In this document: piece by piece, positions 1 through 5,383 of the stretch
How the letters are laid out: every line of letters starts with the position of its first letter
Numbering within the stretch: position 1 is the first letter of the stretch
Assembly: GCA_007123015.1 (NCBI GenBank)
Contig: SKSL01000166.1
Location: 1-7,480 of the forward strand
Origin: Natronohydrobacter sp.
GTDB taxonomy: Bacteria > Pseudomonadota > Alphaproteobacteria > Rhodobacterales > Rhodobacteraceae
Direction of reading: 5' to 3'
Length of the DNA: 7,480 nt
Made by a program: the position numbers and the translations under genes
Notes under the pieces: model-generated
What the model saw: the letters and a program-made list of their open reading frames with translations, nothing else
The model's database searches: none
Told to the model about the DNA's origin: nothing

Positions 1-34
1 AAGCACCGGAGGGAAGCTTGGTGATGGAGGCCAT
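1..34 (-). CDS. Site-specific tyrosine recombinase (dusA-type island integrase), N-terminal fragment
   Basis: Only the first 11 codons lie in the window; the gene runs off the left edge. On the minus strand an ATG at 34 opens MASITKLPSGA, which resembles the usual opening of phage and island integrases (M-A-x-I-x-K-x-x-S-G followed by a W-R-A-type strand). The residues that would prove the family, the R-H-R-Y catalytic set, are outside the window. Support comes from position: the gene points away from dusA and starts 113 bp from it, and a family of integrases is known that inserts islands into the 5' end of dusA. No clear Shine-Dalgarno sequence is visible upstream (GCACACGAAA precedes the ATG). 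The identification rests on a short match plus context, so it is moderate. An unrelated gene with a similar N-terminus remains possible. Confidence 0.55.
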   Translation of the reverse strand, partial: MASITKLPSGA

Positions 35-147
35 TTTCGTGTGCGCTGTGTGTGCAATGAGTCGTCGTAGAGGGGCAAATTCGGGGATATTGGGGCGTAT
101 TCCAGCGTAGCAGCATTCGCCACCAACAGTTTGAAGATACACAAAAA
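35..147. promoter_or_regulatory. Integrase-dusA intergenic spacer
   Basis: This divergent spacer must carry whatever drives both the putative integrase and the present copy of dusA. It contains an imperfect inverted repeat, GGCGTATTC at 94-102 with GCATTCGCC at 113-121 (seven of nine positions pair). It also contains short G-rich direct repeats (GGGGATAT at 83-90, GGGGCGTAT at 92-100) and a GT-rich run at 39-55. I see no convincing -35/-10 pair in either direction. In integrative elements this kind of spacer often holds arm-type integrase or excisionase sites, but that is inference. Confidence 0.35.
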
Positions 148-1149
148 ATGCAAATAAATCAACACGCTAGATTATCCTGCGCGCCGATGATGGACTGGAC
201 CGACCGCCATTGTCGGTATTTCCATCGCCAATTGTCGCAACATACCCAGCTCTATACCGAAATGGTGACAGCACCGGCGCTCGTGCGCGGGAATGCACTG
301 CATCTGCTGGATCATGCCCCGGTTGAGCATCCGGTTGTCCTGCAGCTCGGGGGCTCTGATCCCGCTGAACTGGCACAGGCCGCGCGGATCGGGTGGCAGG
401 CGGGATTTCGTGAGATTAATCTGAATTGCGGTTGCCCTTCGAATCGCGTGCAATCAGGGTGTTTCGGTGCTGTCCTGATGAAAAGCCCCGATCTGGTGGC
501 CGAGATCTGCCAGCAAATGCGCGCGGCTTGTCCGGCCGAAATCACTGTCAAATGCCGCATTGGGGTAGATGATCAGATCCCGGAAGACACGCTGCCCCTG
601 TTTCTGGAAAGACTGCAGATGGCGGGCATCAACCATGTCATTATCCACGCCCGCAAGGCCTGGCTGCAGGGCCTGTCTCCCAAGGACAATCGCGAAATCC
701 CACCGCTCGACTACGCACTTGTCCTGTCGATGAAACAGCGCTTTCCAGAATTGCGGATCACTCTGAATGGCGGGATCGAAAGCCTTGATCAGGCTGAAGA
801 ACTGCTCAGTCAAGGGCTGGACGGGGTGATGATCGGGCGCGCCACTTATCATCGGCCTGCCGATATCCTTATGGCCGCAGATCGTCGCTTCTTCGGCCAT
901 GCGCTCACGCGCAGCATGCCTGACGTACTCGAAGCCATGCGCCCCTATATCGCAAGCGAGTTACAGCGCGGCACCCGGCTTGCGGCCATCACGCGACATA
1001 TGTTGGGGCTGTTTGCAGGCAAGCCTGGCGCAAGGCTCTGGCGCCGCATCCTGTCCGAGCAGGCCCATCAGCCCACCGCCGGTCTGGACGTCCTGGACGC
1101 TGCCTGGGACGCTGTGAAGGCAGCACAGCTGCAAGCAGGACAGGTCTGA
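148..1149 (+). CDS. dusA: tRNA-dihydrouridine synthase A (DusA)
   Basis: This is a cytoplasmic FMN- and NADPH-dependent enzyme that reduces uridine to dihydrouridine at positions 20/20a in the D-loop of tRNAs. The 333 residues match the usual DusA length. A TIM-barrel FMN domain covers roughly residues 8-245. It has the opening APMMDWTDRHCRY (12-24), LQLGGSDP (65-72), the catalytic cysteine in GCPS (Cys96), a phosphate/FMN lysine (K135), the IIHARKAW signature (165-172), NGGI (207-210) and MIGR (228-231). The C-terminal helical tRNA-binding domain follows, with ITRHMLGLFAGKPGARLWRR at 281-300. The ATG at 148 has only a weak GAAG (133-136) upstream. Codons 1-10 are AT-rich and unlike the rest of the gene, consistent with a 5' end replaced by an integrated island. 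The usual Val before Ala-Pro is Cys11 here, and Cys94 sits two residues before the catalytic Cys. The gene ends 14 bp from a convergent gene. Confidence 0.96.
   Translation: MQINQHARLSCAPMMDWTDRHCRYFHRQLSQHTQLYTEMVTAPALVRGNALHLLDHAPVEHPVVLQLGGSDPAELAQAARIGWQAGFREINLNCGCPSNRVQSGCFGAVLMKSPDLVAEICQQMRAACPAEITVKCRIGVDDQIPEDTLPLFLERLQMAGINHVIIHARKAWLQGLSPKDNREIPPLDYALVLSMKQRFPELRITLNGGIESLDQAEELLSQGLDGVMIGRATYHRPADILMAADRRFFGHALTRSMPDVLEAMRPYIASELQRGTRLAAITRHMLGLFAGKPGARLWRRILSEQAHQPTAGLDVLDAAWDAVKAAQLQAGQV
199..217. repeat. Inverted repeat inside dusA, candidate att core
   Basis: ACCGAC (199-204) and GTCGGT (212-217) form perfect 6-bp arms around a 7-bp spacer. The repeat lies in the codons for the conserved T-D-R-H-C-R segment of DusA. 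Tyrosine recombinase core sites typically consist of two inverted integrase-binding arms around a 6-8 bp overlap, so the geometry fits. The 5' end of dusA is the known target of one integrase family. The sequence is also constrained by coding, so part of the symmetry may be chance. Confidence 0.4.
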
Positions 1150-1163
1150 GCGGGTTGCGCCCC

Positions 1164-1481
1164 TCATGATGCGCAGGATGTCGACATAGCGTCCTCTAGG
1201 CTGCAGGCCTGAGCTTCATGGAGCAGCGCAGTCATCACCGCAACATGATCTGCCGCATGCCAGGTGACATCATGGTGACGGCGTGCGGCTTCGAGCTGAC
1301 GCTCTTTCACAAGCAGCCTTTCAAACGACCATTGGTGCGATGGCAAGCTGCGCGGATCGGGCAGCTCAACCAGACGCGGCAGCCACTTGTCGCGGTCATA
1401 CTCGATCAGGGCATGACGTGCAGCTACAACCAAAAGGCGAGGCCTTATCAGTGTTTCGAGCGTGGGAAATGCATGATGCAT
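1164..1481 (-). CDS. DUF6477-family protein, function unknown
   Basis: A 105-residue protein starting MHHAFPTLETLIRPRLL. The ATG at 1481 is chosen because a strong Shine-Dalgarno sequence (CGGAGG, 1493-1488) sits 6 nt upstream, and because the frame upstream of it has no coding character even though it stays open to 2030. The pattern R-P-R-L-L-x-x-A-A-R (13-22), then Y-x-R-D (28-31), L-P-R-L (34-37) and a C-terminal A-x-H-V-A-V-M-x-A-L-L-H-E-A (77-90) resembles the small DUF6477 family that I know from Rhodobacteraceae. It looks like a compact helical, soluble protein: no signal peptide, no membrane segment. It diverges from the DUF6456-like gene, converges on dusA with a 14-bp gap, and has a possible hairpin over its start. 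No biochemical role is known to me. Confidence 0.75.
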   Translation of the reverse strand: MHHAFPTLETLIRPRLLVVAARHALIEYDRDKWLPRLVELPDPRSLPSHQWSFERLLVKERQLEAARRHHDVTWHAADHVAVMTALLHEAQACSLEDAMSTSCAS

Positions 1482-1520
1482 TAGGTGCCTCCGTGCAAAG
1501 AAGTCACATTCTGCACCTAA
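1481..1520 (-). repeat. Inverted repeat spanning the start of the DUF6477-like gene
   Basis: TTAGGTGC (1481-1488) and GCACCTAA (1513-1520) are perfect 8-bp inverted arms separated by 24 nt. In the minus-strand transcript the second arm covers the last G of the Shine-Dalgarno sequence through the A of the start codon. The pairing would form a hairpin with CGGAG at the edge of its loop and the start codon at its base. A role in limiting translation, or as a protein-binding operator, is inference. Confidence 0.45.
1488..1493 (-). promoter_or_regulatory. Shine-Dalgarno of the DUF6477-like gene
   Basis: Reads CGGAGG on the minus strand, 6 nt before the ATG at 1481. It is the best ribosome binding site in the window and decides the start of this small gene against the longer open frame that extends to 2030. 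Confidence 0.8.
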
Positions 1521-1581
1521 AAATCGGGTGTTGCGCAATGGTTTGTGTGAGCGTGCGCAAGCTTTAGGCGAATTTAGGAAA

Positions 1582-1610
1582 TTGAAATCATTCTGAACCT
1601 GTCCAATATT
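1582..1610 (+). promoter_or_regulatory. Candidate sigma-70 promoter of the DUF6456-like gene
   Basis: TTGAAA (1582-1587, five of six to TTGACA) and AATATT (1605-1610, four of six to TATAAT) are separated by exactly 17 bp. Transcription would start near 1617, giving a leader of about 45 nt before the ATG at 1663. Confidence 0.5.
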
Positions 1611-1627
1611 CCGATAGGGCGAATTAA

Positions 1628-1640
1628 CAACTTTAAGTTG
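1628..1640. repeat. Palindrome CAACTT-T-AAGTTG, possible operator
   Basis: Perfect 6-bp inverted arms around one central base, lying between the candidate promoter and the start of the DUF6456-like gene. Its position just downstream of the predicted transcription start would suit a repressor or autoregulatory operator. Only the symmetry is seen; the function is inferred. Confidence 0.35.
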
Positions 1641-1646
1641 AGCAAC

Positions 1647-1656
1647 AAGGGTGATC
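1647..1656 (+). promoter_or_regulatory. Extended Shine-Dalgarno of the DUF6456-like gene
   Basis: AAGGGTGATC resembles AAGGAGGTGATC, the complement of the 16S rRNA 3' tail, with two bases missing. It is 6 nt from the ATG at 1663, which supports that start over the GTG at 1651 contained within it. Confidence 0.6.
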
Positions 1657-1662
1657 AAAAGC

Positions 1663-2769
1663 ATGGCGGCGCAAGGCTGCAGCGTGGTGAAACACGGCCC
1701 CTCTCCAACAGCCCAACTGCCGGCCTGGATCCCGGCTGCGGCGCGGCTGTATCTGTCGCATGTGGCCACTGGACAATCGCTCAGGTCGATCGCGCGTGCG
1801 AAAGGCTGCCACCCCTCCACAATCCTGCGCCAGATCCGCCGCTTCGAGAACCGGCGCGATGATCCGCTGATCGACGACGCCCTGACCAGACTGGACCACT
1901 CGATACGAAGGCAGGCACCACACTCCGCCCTGCATATCCCCCAGATCGACACGGAGCCGCACCCGATGATGCCAACGTCCCGCCTCTTGCCAGAACCTCT
2001 TGTCAGCAGCGCGGTCGAAACCGAGGCCAAGTCCTATCTGCAAAATATGACACGACAAGGCGCAGTCCTGATCGTCGCCCCCGACATGCCGAAAGCCGTG
2101 ATCACCTGCGAGACCGCAGACGGCATCTCACAACGTATCGCAGTTCTGGACAGGCATGTCGCCGAGGCCATGGCCCTCCTCGACTGGATTACATGCGAAA
2201 GCAAAGGGCGGGTATCGGCTTATGTGATCAGTGCCGCCGGACGCGCTGTTATCCGCGAGGCGGTCGCTCTGACCCAGACGGGCCTATCAGGGCCCGATAC
2301 CAGCGATCAGACCCCATCGCGCAGGATCCGTTACGGGCTGGTCGAGAGCCCGGTCACAGTGCTCGCGCGGCGTCGGGACAAATCAGGTGCGCCCTTTCTT
2401 GATATCAGACTTGTGCAGGCTGCCGAAAGACTGCGCGAGGATTTCACCATGGCGCAGCTTGACGCGACCGACTGGGCATCAGCGCAGGATCTGCTCAAGG
2501 CGCTGGAGTCACGCAAGGTTCCAGGCGCAAATATCGCACCCCCGGGGACTAAAGCGGCGCGCAAGCGCTTGCTGGACGTGTTTCAGGACCTTGGGCCAGG
2601 TCTTGGCGATGTCACTTTGCGCTGCTGTTGCCGGATGGAAGGGGTCGAGTCGGTGGAAAACGCGCTCGGCTGGTCGGCGCGTTCGGGCAAGATCGTCCTG
2701 CGCATCGCGCTGCAACGCATGGCGCGGCTTTATCAGCGCCTGTCCGAAGCCGAGCAGCTGATCGGCTAA
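1663..2769 (+). CDS. DUF6456 domain protein with N-terminal helix-turn-helix
   Basis: A 368-residue protein from the ATG at 1663. An in-frame GTG at 1651 would add four residues, but it lies inside AAGGGTGATC (1647-1656), which matches the extended Shine-Dalgarno sequence and is 6 nt before the ATG, so the ATG is preferred. Residues about 27-62 form a helix-turn-helix (SLRSIARAKGCHPSTILRQI), followed by RRFENRRDDPLIDDAL, typical of this family. A second conserved block starts near 225 (YGLVESPVTVLARRRDKSG). The C-terminal DUF6456 block, about 295-360, includes FQDLGPGLGDVTLRCCCRMEG, with three consecutive cysteines, and GWSARSGKIVLRIALQR. I know no experimental function; DNA binding is likely from the helix-turn-helix. 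It diverges from the DUF6477-like gene, and its stop codon interlocks with that of the convergent ABC-F gene. Confidence 0.88.
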   Translation: MAAQGCSVVKHGPSPTAQLPAWIPAAARLYLSHVATGQSLRSIARAKGCHPSTILRQIRRFENRRDDPLIDDALTRLDHSIRRQAPHSALHIPQIDTEPHPMMPTSRLLPEPLVSSAVETEAKSYLQNMTRQGAVLIVAPDMPKAVITCETADGISQRIAVLDRHVAEAMALLDWITCESKGRVSAYVISAAGRAVIREAVALTQTGLSGPDTSDQTPSRRIRYGLVESPVTVLARRRDKSGAPFLDIRLVQAAERLREDFTMAQLDATDWASAQDLLKALESRKVPGANIAPPGTKAARKRLLDVFQDLGPGLGDVTLRCCCRMEGVESVENALGWSARSGKIVLRIALQRMARLYQRLSEAEQLIG

Positions 2770-4616
2770 CCGGCCGTTGCGGCATCAAGCTTCTCTTGCG
2801 CCGCGACCCAGAGCGACTCGGCCCGGTCAAGCCCTTCCATCACTTCGGCATATTTACTCTGCCAGACGCGCAGATCGCCCTGACGGCTGTCCTCATACAA
2901 CTCGGGATCGGCCAGTTTTGTCGCCAGTTTCCCGCGCATCGCTTCCAGCTTCTCGATCCGCTGCTCGCATTTGCGCAATTCCGAACGCAGGGCGGTCACT
3001 TCATCGCGGCTGGCGCGCGGTTTGGGCTTGGCGGCAGGCTTTTCGCGCGCGGGCTTTGCGGGTCCTGCGAGCAGGAAATCGCGATAGGCGTCCAGATCGC
3101 CCTCATAAGGCGTGACATGCCCATCCGAGACCAGCCACAGCCGATCCGCTACCAGCGACAGCAGATGCATGTCATGGCTGACCAGCACGACTGCGCCAGT
3201 ATAGGTGGTCAGCGCCTCGACCAGCGCCTCGCGGCTCTCGATGTCCAGATGGTTGGTCGGCTCATCCAGGATCAGCATATGCGGCGCATCCAGCGTGGCC
3301 AGCAGCAGCGAGAGCCGCGCTTTCTGCCCACCCGAGAGCTTGGCGACAACGGTTTCCGCCTGTTCCGCCATCAGCCCGAATCCTGCCAGCCGCGCGCGCA
3401 GGCGCGGGGGGGCTTCACCGGGGCGGGCGCGTTGCAGATGCTGCAAAGGGGTTTCGCCAAGCTCCAGCTCATCCACCTGATGCTGTGCGAAATAGCCCAC
3501 GCGCAGTTTTGACGCCCGCGTCACTGACCCGCTGCCCGTCAGCTTTTCCGCCAGCAGCTTGGAAAGCGTCGATTTCCCTTCGCCATTGCGCCCCAGCAGC
3601 GCGATCCGGTCATCCTGATCGATCCGCAGATCAAGCCCACGCAGCACAGGCGGGCCATCATAGCCCACAGCCGCCCCTTCCAGCCGCAAGATGGGCGGCG
3701 ACAATTCTTCAGGCGCAGGAAAGCTGAAGACATGCCGCGCGGCCTCGGACGGGGGCGTGATCGGCGTCAGCTTCTCCAGCATCTTCACCCGCGACTGCGC
3801 CTGTTTGGCTTTCGACGCCTTGGCCTTGAAGCGATCGACGAATTTCTGCATATGCGCGCGCTGCGCCGCGACTTTCTGCGCCTCGGCCGCCAGCACTGCG
3901 CGCTGTTCGGCCCGCGTGCGCGCGAAAGTGTCATAGCCGCCCGCGTAAAGGGTCAGTTTGCGGTCTTCCAGATGCAGGATATGATCCACCGCCCGGTTCA
4001 ACAGCCCGCGATCATGGCTGATGATGATCACTGTATGCGGGTATTTCGCCAGATAGCTTTCCAGCCAAAGCGCGCCTTCCAGATCCAGATAGTTGGTCGG
4101 CTCGTCCAAGAGCAGCAGATCAGGCTGCGCGAACAGCACGCCCGCCAGCGCAACCCGCATCCGCCAGCCGCCCGAGAAATCCGAACAGGGGCGCAGCTGG
4201 GCCTCGGCATCAAAGCCCAGGCCCTTCAGGATTGCACTGGCGCGACCCTCAGCCGACCAGGCGTCAATATCGGCCAGCCGCGTCTGGACCGCCGCGATCC
4301 GGCCTGCATCAGTGGCTGTTTCCGCCTCACGCATCAGGCCCGCGCGTTCGGTATCGGCTTCGAGCACAGTCTCGATCAGCGAGGTGGACGAGGACGGCAC
4401 TTCCTGCGCCACGCCGCCAATTCGGGCGCGCGCGGGCAGGCTGATCTCACCACCTTCAAGCGCCAATTCGCCCCGGATCAGGCGAAACAGCGTGGTTTTG
4501 CCAGCGCCATTGCGGCCGACAAGGCCCACTTTATGGCCAGTGGGGATGGTGACAGACCCGCTCTCGAAAAGCGGGCGGCCGTTGAACGAATAGGTCAGGT
4601 CATGAATACGCAGCAT
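2766..4616 (-). CDS. ABC-F family ATPase, YheS-like
   Basis: A 616-residue cytoplasmic protein with two ABC domains in tandem and no membrane segments, so it is an ABC-F protein rather than a transporter subunit. Domain 1: Walker A GRNGAGKTT (34-42), signature FSGGWRMR (147-154), Walker B LLLLDEPTNYLD (167-178), switch SHDR (200-203). The charged linker, about 235-285, is rich in Lys, Arg and Ala, as in the ABC-F arm that reaches the ribosomal E site. Domain 2: Walker A GRNGEGKST (342-350), signature LSGGQKAR (427-434), Walker B MLILDEPTNHLD (447-458), SHDMH (480-484). A Pro/Lys-rich hinge (519-533) leads to a C-terminal coiled coil (about 537-615). Length and layout fit YheS better than EttA, which lacks the C-terminal coil. 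ABC-F ATPases relieve stalled or difficult translation; some give antibiotic resistance, for which nothing here argues. ATG at 4616, AGGGG 6 nt upstream. All catalytic motifs are intact. Confidence 0.93.
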   Translation of the reverse strand: MLRIHDLTYSFNGRPLFESGSVTIPTGHKVGLVGRNGAGKTTLFRLIRGELALEGGEISLPARARIGGVAQEVPSSSTSLIETVLEADTERAGLMREAETATDAGRIAAVQTRLADIDAWSAEGRASAILKGLGFDAEAQLRPCSDFSGGWRMRVALAGVLFAQPDLLLLDEPTNYLDLEGALWLESYLAKYPHTVIIISHDRGLLNRAVDHILHLEDRKLTLYAGGYDTFARTRAEQRAVLAAEAQKVAAQRAHMQKFVDRFKAKASKAKQAQSRVKMLEKLTPITPPSEAARHVFSFPAPEELSPPILRLEGAAVGYDGPPVLRGLDLRIDQDDRIALLGRNGEGKSTLSKLLAEKLTGSGSVTRASKLRVGYFAQHQVDELELGETPLQHLQRARPGEAPPRLRARLAGFGLMAEQAETVVAKLSGGQKARLSLLLATLDAPHMLILDEPTNHLDIESREALVEALTTYTGAVVLVSHDMHLLSLVADRLWLVSDGHVTPYEGDLDAYRDFLLAGPAKPAREKPAAKPKPRASRDEVTALRSELRKCEQRIEKLEAMRGKLATKLADPELYEDSRQGDLRVWQSKYAEVMEGLDRAESLWVAAQEKLDAATAG

Positions 4617-4678
4617 GGCAAGCCCCTGCCCGCTTGTGCCGCGCGCGTCAAGCCCCTGCCCTTCCCGCCGCGCCCGGC
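4617..4678 (-). repeat. Methyltransferase-ABC-F gap with a 13-bp direct repeat
   Basis: CAAGCCCCTGCCC occurs at 4619-4631 and again at 4649-4661, exactly 30 bp apart. On the coding strand each copy reads GGGCAGGGGCTTG. The copy nearer the gene contains the ABC-F Shine-Dalgarno (AGGGG). The upstream copy runs into TTGACG, a good -35 hexamer, but no AT-rich -10 follows 16-18 bp downstream. No terminator is visible for the methyltransferase gene, so read-through into the ABC-F gene is plausible. Confidence 0.5.
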
Positions 4679-5383
4679 CTAGCGCCCGTTACGGACAAGC
4701 CGCACAATCTGCATATCCCGGATCGCCACAGGATCGCCTGTCCGGCACCAGTCGCTGGCCCGCGCGCGGGCGATGATGGCCGCGCGCAGCGGTTCAGGAT
4801 CGCCCCATGTCGCATAGAGCTTCGCATCGGTGGCAAAGACAGGCTGCAGCCCTTCGTTCAGGATCGCTTCCCAGACGGCTGCGGCCGTGCCAAGGCATTG
4901 CGGCTTGCGATAATCATCGAACACCACAACCCCAGTGTCCTGCAGCAGCGCCCGGGCCGAGGCCGTATCCTCGCGCACATTGGCATAGACATGCGAGGCA
5001 TCAATATGCACGAACCGGCATGATCCCGGCGCGACATGGCGGCAGATGTCACCCGTAGGGCCTTGCACGATCACCGGCAGCGCCTTGTGAAAAGTCAGGT
5101 AATTCGCTTCAAAAGCCTGCCGGGTCGGGGTCTTGTCGCCGAAAAACGCCTTTTCGACCGGGTTCGCACCGTCCCATGTGACGACATCCTCGAACAGATC
5201 GCAGACCGTCAGGCGCTCACCCGGTTTCAGCTTCTGCCCCATCAGGATGGCGCTCTTGCCCTGAAATGCGCCCAGTTCCAGAAGGTCACCGGGCGGGGCC
5301 GTGTCATTCTGGAACTCCAGCACCCAGGCAAACCCCGCCTGATCAATCGGATAGAACCAGCCGGGGATATCACTGTATTTCAT
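4679..5383 (-). CDS. Class I SAM-dependent methyltransferase, substrate unknown
   Basis: A 234-residue protein starting MKYSDIPGWF. An in-frame TTG at 5395 would add four residues, but the ATG at 5383 fits the family opening better and has a weak GGA 7 nt upstream. The glycine-rich SAM loop is DLLELGAFQGKSA (33-45). An acidic residue ends the second strand (V-C-D-L, 60-63). The later motif FVHIDASHVYANVRED (124-139) and the strand GVVVFDDY (151-158) are typical of the Methyltransf_24 type, where the D-x-x-H and D-D-Y residues line the active site. There is no signal peptide or membrane segment, so it should be cytosolic. Enzymes of this group act on sugars, small molecules or O-linked acceptors; nothing here fixes the substrate. 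It lies downstream of pheT and upstream of the ABC-F gene on the same strand. Confidence 0.85.
   Translation of the reverse strand: MKYSDIPGWFYPIDQAGFAWVLEFQNDTAPPGDLLELGAFQGKSAILMGQKLKPGERLTVCDLFEDVVTWDGANPVEKAFFGDKTPTRQAFEANYLTFHKALPVIVQGPTGDICRHVAPGSCRFVHIDASHVYANVREDTASARALLQDTGVVVFDDYRKPQCLGTAAAVWEAILNEGLQPVFATDAKLYATWGDPEPLRAAIIARARASDWCRTGDPVAIRDMQIVRLVRNGR

Larger units (their letters stand above)
1..180. mobile_element. Probable right end of a genomic island integrated in dusA
   Basis: This stretch carries the start of a putative integrase (1-34, minus strand), a 113-bp non-coding spacer, and the first ten or so codons of dusA. Those codons (CAA ATA AAT CAA CAC GCT AGA TTA) are AT-rich and include codons rare in GC-rich hosts, whereas the gene becomes GC-rich with host-like codon use from about 180 onward. 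Known dusA islands integrate at the 5' end of dusA and leave a functional gene by supplying a replacement start. The border is placed near 180 by the composition change; the exact crossover cannot be fixed without the other end of the island. Confidence 0.5.
1482..1662. promoter_or_regulatory. Divergent control region between the DUF6477-like and DUF6456-like genes
   Basis: This 181-bp region is clearly more AT-rich than the flanking genes and holds no gene of its own. It contains, left to right: the 8-bp inverted repeat at the minus-strand start; TTGCGCAA (1531-1538) and TGCGCAA (1554-1560), with the second inside the near-palindrome AGCGTGCGCAAGCT (1550-1563); TTTAGG twice, exactly 10 bp apart (1563-1568, 1573-1578); a sigma-70-like promoter (1582-1610); and the palindrome CAACTTTAAGTTG (1628-1640). 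The repeats at helical-turn spacing suggest one or more bound regulators. The helix-turn-helix protein encoded next door is an obvious candidate. Confidence 0.6.

Noticed and set aside
1218..1567. Plus-strand open frames of 88 and 94 aa opposite the DUF6477-like gene
   Set aside because: Antisense shadows of a better supported gene, with no recognisable motifs and no clear ribosome binding sites.
1624..1636. CtrA-type site TTAA-N-TTAA upstream of the DUF6456-like gene
   Set aside because: The spacer is 5 bp, while the CtrA consensus has 7; the TTAA pair overlaps the CAACTT/AAGTTG palindrome, which explains it better.
1651..1653. GTG start for the DUF6456-like protein
   Set aside because: The GTG is part of the extended Shine-Dalgarno AAGGGTGATC, which is correctly spaced for the ATG at 1663 instead.
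1482..2030. Extension of the DUF6477-like frame upstream to 2030 (288-aa reading)
   Set aside because: The extra 183 residues cross the AT-rich control region and run antisense to the DUF6456-like gene. They lack family character, while the ATG at 1481 has a strong ribosome binding site.
2628..3512. 294-aa plus-strand open frame
   Set aside because: Begins inside the DUF6456-like gene and runs antisense to the ABC-F gene; such long shadows are expected in GC-rich coding DNA.
3732..4682. 316-aa plus-strand open frame
   Set aside because: Entirely antisense to the ABC-F gene, whose ATPase motifs are intact; Arg/Gln/Ala-rich shadow composition.
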